DNA of 51,946 bases from Peptacetobacter sp. (GTDB lineage Bacteria; Bacillota; Clostridia; Peptostreptococcales; Peptostreptococcaceae). Both the position numbers and the translations under genes were made by a program. Below the pieces are notes generated by a model that saw only the letters and a program-made list of their open reading frames with translations, had not been told where the DNA came from and did not search any database. The stretch covers positions 1-51,946 of the forward strand of contig NZ_JARIBH010000041.1 of assembly GCF_029264495.1 (NCBI RefSeq), given 5' to 3'. Within the stretch, counting starts at the first letter, position 1; each line of letters begins with the position of its first letter. Shown in pieces: positions 25,301 through 35,409 of this stretch.

Positions 25301-26002
25301 ATGCAAGAACAAAAATTGAAAACAAACCTTGATACAAATTTTATAAAATTGATAGCTATTATTTCAATGACTATTGATCATTTCGGAGGTGCTTTTTTTC
25401 CAGAATATCCTATTTTTCGTTGGGTAGGAAGATTGGCTTTTCCTCTTTTCTGTTATTGTTTAACTGTAGGAATGCTATATACTCATGATATAAAAAAATA
25501 CTTATTAAGACTTTTAGCCTTTGCATTTATTTCACAACCATTTTGGATTCTTGCCTTTAATTCAAATGATATAGTAGGAAATATTTTTAATTTCAATATA
25601 TTTTTTACACTTGTTATAAGTCTTTTAGCTACTTGGGGATTTAAAGAAAAAAAATGGTGGTTATTTATATCAGGACTCCTTTTATTAAGTATAGTTAATT
25701 TTGATTATTCTATGACTGGCCTTATTTTAATGTTGATTTTCTACTTATGCAGAAATAAACCATCATTAGGAGCTATTTTATACATTCTATCTTATTTACC
25801 TGCATTTTTAAATACTACAATGTCTGATCCTCTAGCATTAAAATTATTTGGTCATGCTATAGGTTTTGAAATATTTGCATTATTTGCGTTGCCTTTTATT
25901 TATTTACATACTAATACAGAATTAAAAATCTCAAAATGGTTTTTCTATATTTATTATCCAGCACATTTATTTGTTATTTATCTTATACACTTATTTATAT
26001 AA
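25301..26002 (+). CDS. TraX family membrane protein (putative acyltransferase)
   Basis: The 233-aa protein has seven or eight predicted membrane helices and the TraX signature near the N-terminus: FIKLIAIISMTIDH (17-30), then FRWVGRLAFPLF. TraX acetylates F-pilin in conjugative plasmids; chromosomal relatives in Firmicutes have no established substrate and may modify surface polymers. AAAGGAG lies about 9 nt before the ATG. It is the only plus-strand gene in the 24-41 kb part and sits between rpsU and HIT, ending at a shared convergent terminator. No conjugation genes are nearby. Confidence 0.88.
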   Translation: MQEQKLKTNLDTNFIKLIAIISMTIDHFGGAFFPEYPIFRWVGRLAFPLFCYCLTVGMLYTHDIKKYLLRLLAFAFISQPFWILAFNSNDIVGNIFNFNIFFTLVISLLATWGFKEKKWWLFISGLLLLSIVNFDYSMTGLILMLIFYLCRNKPSLGAILYILSYLPAFLNTTMSDPLALKLFGHAIGFEIFALFALPFIYLHTNTELKISKWFFYIYYPAHLFVIYLIHLFI

Positions 26003-26020
26003 TATATTTAAATCAATATA

Positions 26021-26048
26021 AAAAGACTAGACATAAGTCTAGTCTTTT
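26021..26048. terminator. Convergent terminator between traX and the HIT gene
   Basis: AAAAGACTAGAC (26021-26032) and GTCTAGTCTTTT (26037-26048) form a perfect 12-bp stem with a 4-nt loop. It is flanked by A and T runs, so it can end both converging transcripts. Confidence 0.93.
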
Positions 26049-26051
26049 TTG

Positions 26052-26396
26052 TTATTCTGCTTCATAGTTTGGAAGTTTTTTACCTGCTAATACATGGTAA
26101 TGAATATGCTTAACTTCCTGTCCACCATCTTCTCCACAGTTATTTATTATTCTAAATCCAGTTTTATCAAAACCTTTTTCTTTGGCTATTTTATTTATTA
26201 CATTATGAATATGAGCTATAATTTCCATTTCATTTTCTGGAACATCTATTATACTTTCATAATGAGATTTTGGTATTACTAGTATATGATGTGGTGCTAA
26301 GGGATTAAGATCATTAAAAGCTAAAACTTTTTCATCTTCATATACTTTTGTTGATGGTATTTCACCATTTGCTATTTTACAAAATATACAATCCAT
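26052..26396 (-). CDS. HIT family protein (HinT-like nucleotide hydrolase)
   Basis: Histidine triad proteins hydrolyse purine nucleoside phosphoramidates and related adenylates. The 114-aa protein starts MDCIFCKIANGEIPS and has the triad HIHYH (H97, H99, H101) before VLAG. Length and layout are those of HinT. GGAGG lies 7 nt before the ATG. It follows mtaB by 126 bp on the same strand and may belong to that operon or have its own promoter. Confidence 0.94.
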   Translation of the reverse strand: MDCIFCKIANGEIPSTKVYEDEKVLAFNDLNPLAPHHILVIPKSHYESIIDVPENEMEIIAHIHNVINKIAKEKGFDKTGFRIINNCGEDGGQEVKHIHYHVLAGKKLPNYEAE

Positions 26397-26522
26397 TTTT
26401 TACCTCCATTTTATAAATATTATTCTAATATTTCTATAAATTAATATTTCTATAAAAAAATTTAAAATCCTCTTATTAATACTTATATAAATAAATTTAT
26501 CTACATTAATATATAACCTATA

Positions 26523-27821
26523 TTATATTAATGTACCTTCAACATAATCTTCTTTTATTCCTGTTATTTTTACTCTTCTAATCTGTCCTGATATATCTTC
26601 ATTACTATATGCTTCAACTCTCATATAATTAACTGTAAGACCTTCATAATTACCAGATTTTGTTTTCTCTTCAAATAATACATCTAATTCTTGACCTATA
26701 AATTTTTGAGCAAATTTATCGAAATTTTCTTTTGAAAGAGATATTAACTTCTCACTTCTCATATGTTTTATTTGTGGGTCTATTTGATTATCCATAGTAG
26801 CTGCTGGAGTACCTTTTCTAGGTGAATATTTGAATATATGCATCTGAGATAGTTCTATTTCTTTTAAGAATTCATATGTTTGTTTAAATTCTTCATTTGT
26901 TTCTCCTGGGAAACCTACTATAACATCTGTAGTTATTGCAACCCCTGGCATAGCTTCTCTTAATCTATCTACTATTTCTTTGTATTCTTTAGTTGTATAT
27001 CTTCTATTCATTCTTTTTAATGTAGAATCGCATCCACTTTGAAGAGAAAGATGGAAATGAGGACAAACTTTTTCCATTTTAGAAATTTCACTTACAAATT
27101 CATCAGTAAATAATATTGGTTCAACAGAACTTGTTCTTATTCTTTCTATTCCTTCAATCTCATTTACAGCTTTTATAACATCTAATAACTTCACTTCTTT
27201 ATCTTTTATATCTTTACCATAAGAAGCAACATGTATTCCTGTAAGAACAACTTCTTTGTATCCTTTTTTAGCTAATACTCTAACTTCCTCTACTATATTA
27301 TCTAAATCTCTACTTCTAACTCTTCCTCTAGCATATGGTATTATGCAATAAGTACAGAATCTATCACATCCATCTTGTATTTTCATAAATGCTCTTGTTC
27401 TTCCATTTGTTTGAGTTATTTCAATTTCTTCAAACTCTTTTACTTTCATTATATCATCTACTGTAGATATTTTATCATTACAACTAACAGATTCTACCTT
27501 TTCAACTATATGTCTTCTATCATTTGTCCCCATAACCAAATTTACTTCTTCTATATCTAATATTTCTTCTGGGGCTACTTGAGAATAACATCCTACTACC
27601 ACAATTACTGCATTGGGATTTTTCTTTTTTACTCTTCTTATATATTGTCTTGATTTTCTATCACTCATATGAGTTACTGTGCAAGTGTTTATAACATAAA
27701 CATCTGCATATTCTTCACTTGGTACATGTTCATATCCATTATTTTCAAATAGCTCTATCATAGCTTCTGTTTCATACTGATTAACTTTGCAACCAAGTGT
27801 ATAAAAAGCAACTTTTTTCAC
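26523..27821 (-). CDS. mtaB: tRNA t6A37 C2-methylthiotransferase MtaB
   Basis: MtaB is a radical-SAM enzyme that adds the 2-methylthio group to t6A at position 37 of ANN-decoding tRNAs. The N-terminal MTTase domain has cysteines at 11, 47 and 78 for one [4Fe-4S] cluster. CDRFCTYC (C152, C156, C159) binds the radical-SAM cluster. A TRAM-type domain closes the 432-aa protein. The start is GTG at 27821, which abuts the rsmE stop (TAA GTG) and has GGAGG about 10 nt upstream, inside rsmE. The prmA-rsmE-mtaB order is conserved across Firmicutes. Confidence 0.96.
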   Translation of the reverse strand: MKKVAFYTLGCKVNQYETEAMIELFENNGYEHVPSEEYADVYVINTCTVTHMSDRKSRQYIRRVKKKNPNAVIVVVGCYSQVAPEEILDIEEVNLVMGTNDRRHIVEKVESVSCNDKISTVDDIMKVKEFEEIEITQTNGRTRAFMKIQDGCDRFCTYCIIPYARGRVRSRDLDNIVEEVRVLAKKGYKEVVLTGIHVASYGKDIKDKEVKLLDVIKAVNEIEGIERIRTSSVEPILFTDEFVSEISKMEKVCPHFHLSLQSGCDSTLKRMNRRYTTKEYKEIVDRLREAMPGVAITTDVIVGFPGETNEEFKQTYEFLKEIELSQMHIFKYSPRKGTPAATMDNQIDPQIKHMRSEKLISLSKENFDKFAQKFIGQELDVLFEEKTKSGNYEGLTVNYMRVEAYSNEDISGQIRRVKITGIKEDYVEGTLI

Positions 27822-28592
27822 TTATATTTCTCCTCCTAAATCTCCTAATTCATACTGTACAAGTGCTGAAGCTATTGTAGATGCTGTCTCTGTTCTAAGT
27901 ATTCTAGGTCCAAGTGTAACTATTTTTGAACCATTTTCTTTAAGAGCATCTATTTCTTCTTCTGCAATTCCTCCTTCAGGTCCTATAAATATACCTATAC
28001 TTTCTATATTTAAACCTCTTATTTCTTTTACTAAAGGCGTATTTTTTTCATCTTCATAAGGGCATATATTGTATTCATTTCTTTGCATATCTTCTAAGGC
28101 TTCTTTAAAACTTAGTATTCCTTTTAGTTTAGGTATCTTTCCTCTTTTAGATTGTTTTGCAGCTTCATAGATAATTCTTTCCCATCTTTCAAATTTTTTA
28201 TCTTCTTTTTTATTATCTATTTTAGCAACACTTCTTTTAGTATCGACTAATATAATTTCATCAGTACCTACTTCTGTAAGTTTTTGAAGAATATATTCCA
28301 TTTTAGGACCTTTTGGCATTCCTTGATATATTCTCACTTTTAAGTTTGATTCTCTTTTTATATTTCTTTTATCTATTATATTTAAATTCACTTCTTCTTT
28401 AGACATAGATATTATTTCACCGATATATTCATTATCTTCGCCATCACAAATTTCTATTTTTTCACCTTCTCTATATCTAAGAACTTTTGTTATATGCTTT
28501 ACATCTTCACCATCTATTATGCATGTATTTTTTTCTAAGTCTATATTATTTTTATTTACAAAAAATCTATCCATAGTCCATGTCCAATCCAT
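27822..28592 (-). CDS. rsmE: 16S rRNA (uracil1498-N3)-methyltransferase
   Basis: RsmE methylates U1498 of 16S rRNA. The 256-aa protein has a PUA-like N-terminal part (MDRFFV, then HITKVLRYREGEKIEICDG) and a SPOUT C-terminal domain with GPEGGIAEEEIDAL and TLGPRILRTETAS, where S-adenosylmethionine binds in a knot. GAGGG is 8 nt before the ATG at 28592; a longer frame from 28610 is not favoured, and the ATG of MDRFF further in is a third possibility. It lies 30 bp after prmA, and its stop touches the mtaB start. Confidence 0.95.
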   Translation of the reverse strand: MDWTWTMDRFFVNKNNIDLEKNTCIIDGEDVKHITKVLRYREGEKIEICDGEDNEYIGEIISMSKEEVNLNIIDKRNIKRESNLKVRIYQGMPKGPKMEYILQKLTEVGTDEIILVDTKRSVAKIDNKKEDKKFERWERIIYEAAKQSKRGKIPKLKGILSFKEALEDMQRNEYNICPYEDEKNTPLVKEIRGLNIESIGIFIGPEGGIAEEEIDALKENGSKIVTLGPRILRTETASTIASALVQYELGDLGGEI

Positions 28593-28622
28593 AATAATAT
28601 CCCTCATCAAACAAATTTTAAT

Positions 28623-29570
28623 TTATTTTCTTATTTTAGATACTATTGCTGACCATTCTCCTTTTCTAATCACTTCTACAATTTCAAATCCATTTTCTTC
28701 AAGACTTTCTACAACTTCATCTATTTTTGCAAGTATTATTCCTGAAGATATAAATATAGCATCATCTTTCATAAATTGTTGAACATCTTTTGCAAGTATT
28801 TTTATAATATCTGCAATTATATTTGCTACCACTACATCGGCTTTATCATGTATTACATCTGTTAAATTTCCATGAAGAACAGTAACATTTTCTTCTACAT
28901 TACTTTCTTTTACATTTTCTTTTGCTACTTCAACTGCTACCTCATCTAAATCTACAGCTGTAACATCTTTAGCACCTAATTTAGCTGCTGCTATTGCTAA
29001 TATTCCACTTCCACAGCCTATATCGAATACTTTTGAATCAGGTGATACATATTTTTCTAATTGGCATATACACATACTTGTAGTTTCGTGTGTTCCTGTT
29101 CCAAAAGCCATACCAGGATCTAATTCTATCACTATCTCATCTTCATTTGCTTTATAATCTTCCCAAGATGGTTTTATAACTATTTTTTCTCCTACTTTAG
29201 TTGGTTTATAATATTTTTTCCAGTTATTAGCCCAATCTGCCTCATTTACAGTATCCATAGATACACTTCCTTCTCCTGGATCTATTCCAAAATCTTTAAG
29301 TGTTGATATCCTATGTTTTATATTTTCTACAAATTCTATAACATTTTTTTCTTCAGATACATAAGTTTTTATTTTTACACAATCTTCTCCACTTTTATTA
29401 AAAACTTCTTCTTCAACATAATCCCAATCATATTCATTTTTTTTCTGGAAATTAAAATCTTTTGGATCTTCTATCATAGCTCCAGCAGCACCATTTTCAT
29501 ATAGTATATTTGTTATTGCTTCAACTGCTTCTGTTGTTGTTCTAATTGTTATTTCTATCCAATTTCCCAT
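28623..29570 (-). CDS. prmA: ribosomal protein L11 methyltransferase
   Basis: PrmA methylates lysines and the N-terminus of L11. The 315-aa protein has the family substrate-binding N-terminal domain, the motif GTGTHETT (157-164) and the SAM-binding motif FDIGCGSG (182-189), followed by NIIADI as the catalytic motif. The ATG at 29570 has GGAGGAG about 7 nt upstream; ten more upstream codons include this site and are rejected. It follows a small membrane protein gene by 105 bp and leads the prmA-rsmE-mtaB run. Confidence 0.96.
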   Translation of the reverse strand: MGNWIEITIRTTTEAVEAITNILYENGAAGAMIEDPKDFNFQKKNEYDWDYVEEEVFNKSGEDCVKIKTYVSEEKNVIEFVENIKHRISTLKDFGIDPGEGSVSMDTVNEADWANNWKKYYKPTKVGEKIVIKPSWEDYKANEDEIVIELDPGMAFGTGTHETTSMCICQLEKYVSPDSKVFDIGCGSGILAIAAAKLGAKDVTAVDLDEVAVEVAKENVKESNVEENVTVLHGNLTDVIHDKADVVVANIIADIIKILAKDVQQFMKDDAIFISSGIILAKIDEVVESLEENGFEIVEVIRKGEWSAIVSKIRK

Positions 29571-29675
29571 ATTTTCTCCTCCTAATTTGTTCCGCATCAA
29601 ATCAATTATAATTTTTATTACTTTCTATTATATCATATTATTTATAAGTCAAATTTTAATTAATAAATATTTATA

Positions 29676-30092
29676 TTATCTTTTTTTCTTTTTCTTTTTT
29701 TTATTTAATTTTTTTCTTTCTTCTTTTTTTGCTCTTTCTTTTTCTCTTTTTTCTTCTAAAACATAATTAAGTAGTGCAAATAGAATTGATACAATCAAAA
29801 TAGATACAGCTAACTTAATAAAAGAGTCTGCAAATATACCTACACCTATTCCTAATATTATACTATTTCCTTTTCCATCACCCTTACCTATTATTGTAAA
29901 TCCTTTTAAATATTCAAGTAGCATAGATACAAAAACTATTCCTATTATAACTCCACCCATACTTAAAGTTTCATTTTCTCTAAATTCAATATTTACAACA
30001 TTAACTAAGAAATATTTCAAAGTGAATATAATTAATGTTGTAATAATAAATTTACTGACTTCATTCCAATTAATTTTTATTTTTTTATCCAT
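29676..30092 (-). CDS. Small membrane protein with a lysine-rich tail, function unknown
   Basis: I do not recognise the family. The 138-aa protein has three hydrophobic segments (about 15-35, 45-65 and 80-110) and a long C-terminal basic tail (about 113-138) made mostly of Lys, Arg and Glu, ending in eight basic residues. The tail should lie in the cytoplasm and might touch nucleic acid or ribosomes; this is inference only. The ATG at 30092 has GGAG 7 nt upstream. It has its own promoter after the dnaJ terminator and precedes prmA on the same strand. Confidence 0.72.
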   Translation of the reverse strand: MDKKIKINWNEVSKFIITTLIIFTLKYFLVNVVNIEFRENETLSMGGVIIGIVFVSMLLEYLKGFTIIGKGDGKGNSIILGIGVGIFADSFIKLAVSILIVSILFALLNYVLEEKREKERAKKEERKKLNKKKKKKKR

Positions 30093-30138
30093 TTTTTCTC
30101 CTCTTCTAATGATAATTTCCATATTAAAAAATAACATT

Positions 30139-30167
30139 ATTATATTAATAATTCAAGTAATTTACAA
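30139..30167 (-). promoter_or_regulatory. Promoter of the small membrane protein / prmA operon
   Basis: On the minus strand TTGTAA (30162-30167) and TATAAT (30139-30144) are spaced by 17 bp, just downstream of the dnaJ terminator. It could drive the membrane protein gene, prmA, rsmE and mtaB. Confidence 0.6.
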
Positions 30168-30170
30168 TAA

Positions 30171-30218
30171 AATAAAAGCATAGTAAGAGTAATTTTTAAA
30201 AGTTATTCTCACTATGCT
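30171..30218 (-). terminator. Terminator of dnaJ
   Basis: AGCATAGT (30177-30184) pairs with ACTATGCT (30211-30218), with further imperfect pairing inside. On the minus strand TTTTATTTTATT follows. It lies about 45 nt past the dnaJ stop. Confidence 0.8.
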
Positions 30219-30262
30219 ATTTATTACAATACATAATAATACTAATTTATAAAATATTATTA

Positions 30263-31426
30263 TTATTTTTTCTTTTTACCAAATAATTTATCTATTTTTT
30301 CGCCGAATGTTTCTTTTTTCTCGTGTTCGCCCGACCCACATTCTCCAGCAAATTCTCTTAATAATTCTTTTTGTTTTTCAGATAATTTTCTAGGAACTTC
30401 TACTGTAACTTTTACGTACTGATCACCTCTAGAATTTCCTCTAATACGTTTTATTCCTCTATCTCTAAGTCTAAATACCGATCCAGTTTGAGTTCCTTCA
30501 GGAATACTATATTTAACTTTACCATCAAGAGTAGGAACTTCTATTTCATCACCAAGAGCTGCTTGTACAAATGTTATTGGCATATCTATGTATATATCAT
30601 ATCCATCTCTTGTAAATATTTCATGAGGCATTACTTCTACTATTATATATAAATCACCTCTAGGTGCTCCTTTTTCTCCAAATTCTCCCTGACCTGATAA
30701 TTTTATCATCTGACCATCATCTATACCAGCTGGTATATCTATTTCTATAGTCTTAGTTTTTCTTACACTACCAGTTCCTTTACATTTAGAACAAGGTGTT
30801 TCTATTATTTCTCCACTACCATTACAATTTGGACAAGTTTTAGTACTAGCTATATTACCAAATGGTGTTCTTTGTACGCTTCTAACTGTTCCTGTACCAT
30901 TACAGTTTGGACAAGTTTTTTTAGATGTTCCAGGTTTTGCACCACTACCATTACAGTCACTACATTCTTCTCTTCTAGTTACTTTTATTTCTTTTTTAAC
31001 ACCTTTTGCAGCTTCTTCAAATGTTACTCTTACTCTTTGTCTTATATCTGCTCCTCTAACTGGCCCTCTTCTTCTTGAACTAGAACCACCTCCAAAGCCA
31101 AATATATCTCCAAATATATCTTCAAAGCCACCAAAACCGCCAAAATCACCTTGGTTAAAGCCACCAAAACCGCCTTGACCTCCAAAGCCACCTTGACCAT
31201 TTACTCCATCATGTCCAAATTGGTCATACATTTTTCTCTTTTCTTCATCTGAAAGAACTTCATATGCTTCATTTATTTCTTTAAATTTTTCTTCTGCTTC
31301 TTTATCACCAGGATTTCTATCCGGATGATATTTCATAGCTAATTTTCTATATGCTTTTTTTATTTCTTGAGCTGTTGCTGTCTTTTCAACACCCAGCAGT
31401 TCATAATAGTCTCTTTTAGTACTCAA
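30263..31426 (-). CDS. dnaJ: chaperone protein DnaJ
   Basis: DnaJ delivers clients to DnaK and stimulates its ATPase. The 387-aa type I protein has the J domain with HPD at 34-36, a Gly/Phe-rich linker (about 75-120), four CxxCxGxG zinc repeats (about 145-210) and the substrate-binding C-terminus. The start is TTG at 31426, the only sensible choice for [18 protein letters not shown] lies 9 nt upstream, a modest site. A perfect hairpin separates it from dnaK, so its level may be lower than that of DnaK. Confidence 0.97.
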   Translation of the reverse strand: MSTKRDYYELLGVEKTATAQEIKKAYRKLAMKYHPDRNPGDKEAEEKFKEINEAYEVLSDEEKRKMYDQFGHDGVNGQGGFGGQGGFGGFNQGDFGGFGGFEDIFGDIFGFGGGSSSRRRGPVRGADIRQRVRVTFEEAAKGVKKEIKVTRREECSDCNGSGAKPGTSKKTCPNCNGTGTVRSVQRTPFGNIASTKTCPNCNGSGEIIETPCSKCKGTGSVRKTKTIEIDIPAGIDDGQMIKLSGQGEFGEKGAPRGDLYIIVEVMPHEIFTRDGYDIYIDMPITFVQAALGDEIEVPTLDGKVKYSIPEGTQTGSVFRLRDRGIKRIRGNSRGDQYVKVTVEVPRKLSEKQKELLREFAGECGSGEHEKKETFGEKIDKLFGKKKK

Positions 31427-31469
31427 CCTGTGACACCGCCTTTTCCATTACTAAAATATATCTTTTAAT

Positions 31470-31510
31470 AAAATAATAGCTTGTAGAATATTAAAAACTA
31501 CAAGCTATTA
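31470..31510 (-). terminator. Hairpin terminator/attenuator between dnaK and dnaJ
   Basis: TAATAGCTTGTAG (31474-31486) and CTACAAGCTATTA (31498-31510) form a perfect 13-bp stem. On the minus strand it is followed by TTTTATTA. No promoter is obvious between it and dnaJ, so dnaJ may depend on read-through. Confidence 0.75.
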
Positions 31511-31630
31511 TCTCTACTTTATTAATTCTACTTTAATATCTTACTTTATTCACAGGTCAATTACAAGTCATATAGTTGTTTTTCCTGGAATAATCACATT
31601 TAGTTTATTTTTAATATTAAAAGTTAGATA

Positions 31631-33490
<1,860 letters not shown>

Positions 33491-33542
33491 TTACAAATCA
33501 TATTCTATTTTCATTTATCTTAATTTATTTTGATATCTTTAA

Positions 33543-34112
33543 TTAACAAGAAACTTTTACCATAGTTGCTCTTACAACTTTGTCGTTTAATTTATATCCT
33601 TTTTGTAATACCATAACAACTTTGTTTGGTTCTACACCTTCTATGTTTTCTTGCATTACAGCTTGATGTACATTCGGATCAAAATCACATCCTTCAGCTT
33701 CTATTTCACTTAAACCAAATTTAGCTAATGCATCTAAAAGCTGTTTATGTACTAATTCTACACCTTTATATACTTGACTTTCTTTATCACTATTAGAATC
33801 AAGAGCTCTTTCCATATTATCTATAACTGGAATAAGTTCAGACATTATTTTCTGATTTGCAAATATTCCAATTGTTTCTTTTTCCTCATTTGTTCTTCTT
33901 CTATAGTTTGCATATTCTGCTTGAAGTCTCTGATATTTATCATTCATATCAGCTATTTCATCTTTTAATTTTTTTTCTTCAATCTTATCGTTTATATCTG
34001 TTACGTTTTCAGTTTCACCTTCTGTCTCTTCACAAGAAACTTTTACTTCTTCGACATCTTCTGTTGATTTAGTTTCTTTCGTTTCTTCATTTTTACAATT
34101 ATTCTTTTCCAA
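33543..34112 (-). CDS. grpE: nucleotide exchange factor GrpE
   Basis: GrpE releases ADP from DnaK. The 189-aa product has an acidic, low-complexity N-terminus (about 1-50), a long coiled coil (about 50-90, DKYQRLQAEYANYRRR), and the C-terminal beta domain with GCDFDPNVHQAVM and VLQKGYKLNDKVVRATMVKV. The frame opens with GTG at 34121, but GAGAGG overlaps it and sits 8 nt before a TTG at 34112, which I use. It lies between hrcA and dnaK in the heat-shock operon. Confidence 0.94.
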   Translation of the reverse strand: MEKNNCKNEETKETKSTEDVEEVKVSCEETEGETENVTDINDKIEEKKLKDEIADMNDKYQRLQAEYANYRRRTNEEKETIGIFANQKIMSELIPVIDNMERALDSNSDKESQVYKGVELVHKQLLDALAKFGLSEIEAEGCDFDPNVHQAVMQENIEGVEPNKVVMVLQKGYKLNDKVVRATMVKVSC

Positions 34113-34150
34113 GACATACACCTCTCAGTCAACCAGCAAAATATGCTGTA

Positions 34151-35170
34151 TTATTTCTTTTTATTTAGTAAAATGCTCATATAATTAATTATAGAACATA
34201 TTCTAGCATAATCCATTCTCGTTGGTCCTATAAAGCTTATTTTTCCTAATGTATTGTCATCTACATTATATGTAGCTGTAACAATACTACAATCTTTTCC
34301 AAGACCATTTTCTTCATCATTTCCTATTAAAATATTTAAATTATCTTTTTGTATACCTTTTTGCTTAATTAAATCTGCAACACTATCTTTTTCTTCAACT
34401 AGATTTAAAAAATCTCTAGCTTTTATAATGTCATTAAACTCTGGATAATTTAAAATATTTGTAGCTCCACTTAATGATAATGAATAGTCATCATCAGAAT
34501 AGTTGCCATTTAAAATATTTATTAACTCATCAACAACTACTGAAAACTCTCCTATTTGATACTTTACATATGATATAAAGTTTTCATCTAAATCTGAAAG
34601 ACTTTTTCCAGCCATTCTCTTTGTCAAGCTATCTGAAATAATATTTAATTTAGCTTGTTCTACATTTGTATTTAGCCTTATATTTGCTTTTTTTACATTT
34701 CCTTTTTCAAATACTACGATAATTAAAATCTCATTTTCATTTAAATTAACTAATTGTATATATTTTATTATATTATTAGTTATACTTTTTGTAATAGCAA
34801 CCGTAGTATAATTTGTTAATTTAGATAACATTTTTGATGTTTCATGGATCAAAGTGCTTATATTATCTATATTTTCTTTCATACAATTTTCTATAGATAA
34901 CTTTTCTTCGTCAGTTAATTCATCTTTACTCATTAAAGAATCTACATATAATCTATACCCTTTTACTGAAGGTACTCTTCCTGCAGATGTATAGGGCTGT
35001 ATTAAATATCCTAACTCTTCCAAATCCGCCATTTCATTTCTTATCGTGGCTGCACTTACTCCAAAATCATGTTTTTTTGAAATTGTTCTAGAACCTATAG
35101 CTTCTGCTGTATCAATATAGTCTTTAACTATCGCTTTAAGTATATTTAGTTTTCTTTCATTCAATTCCAA
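34151..35170 (-). CDS. hrcA: heat-inducible transcription repressor HrcA
   Basis: HrcA represses its own operon by binding CIRCE and needs GroEL for activity. The N-terminal winged helix contains ERKLNILKAIVKDYIDTAEA, IGSRTISKKHDFGVSAATIR and LEELGYLIQPYTSAGRVPS. The product is 339 aa from the TTG at 35170, which lies 8 nt after AAGG and gives the usual MELNERK start; a GTG three codons earlier has its ribosome binding site touching it. A perfect CIRCE element is about 20 bp upstream. Confidence 0.96.
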   Translation of the reverse strand: MELNERKLNILKAIVKDYIDTAEAIGSRTISKKHDFGVSAATIRNEMADLEELGYLIQPYTSAGRVPSVKGYRLYVDSLMSKDELTDEEKLSIENCMKENIDNISTLIHETSKMLSKLTNYTTVAITKSITNNIIKYIQLVNLNENEILIIVVFEKGNVKKANIRLNTNVEQAKLNIISDSLTKRMAGKSLSDLDENFISYVKYQIGEFSVVVDELINILNGNYSDDDYSLSLSGATNILNYPEFNDIIKARDFLNLVEEKDSVADLIKQKGIQKDNLNILIGNDEENGLGKDCSIVTATYNVDDNTLGKISFIGPTRMDYARICSIINYMSILLNKKK

Positions 35171-35191
35171 ATTAATCACCTTCTTACTTTA

Positions 35192-35218
35192 TTAGCACTC
35201 ATCTTTTAAGAGTGCTAA
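35192..35218 (-). promoter_or_regulatory. CIRCE operator
   Basis: TTAGCACTC (35192-35200) and GAGTGCTAA (35210-35218) are separated by 9 nt and match the CIRCE consensus exactly. The element lies in the leader between the promoter and hrcA. HrcA binding here represses hrcA-grpE-dnaK-dnaJ. Confidence 0.97.
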
Positions 35219-35233
35219 AAAGCTTATACTTAT

Positions 35234-35262
35234 TTTATATCACCGTTGATATATTTTGTCAA
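35234..35262 (-). promoter_or_regulatory. Sigma-A promoter of the hrcA operon
   Basis: On the minus strand TTGACA (35257-35262) and TATAAA (35234-35239) are 17 bp apart. CIRCE begins 15 bp downstream, over or next to the transcription start. Confidence 0.88.
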
Positions 35263-35299
35263 CATATTTTATAAAAGTTTTTAAAAGTATTTTTTATAA

Positions 35300-35338
35300 T
35301 AAAAAAAGAAGTTCAATCTCCACTGAAATCGAACCTCT
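35300..35338 (-). terminator. Terminator of hemW
   Basis: AGAAGTTCAAT (35307-35317) pairs with ATCGAACCTCT (35328-35338), using G-U pairs on the minus strand. A seven-T run follows on that strand. It separates hemW from the hrcA promoter. Confidence 0.82.
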
Positions 35339-35409
35339 TTTAGAATATAACTTGTTTTTATTTTATTTATATTTATTTTTGTCCACCAAGTGTATAGAGT
35401 GCTAATTTT

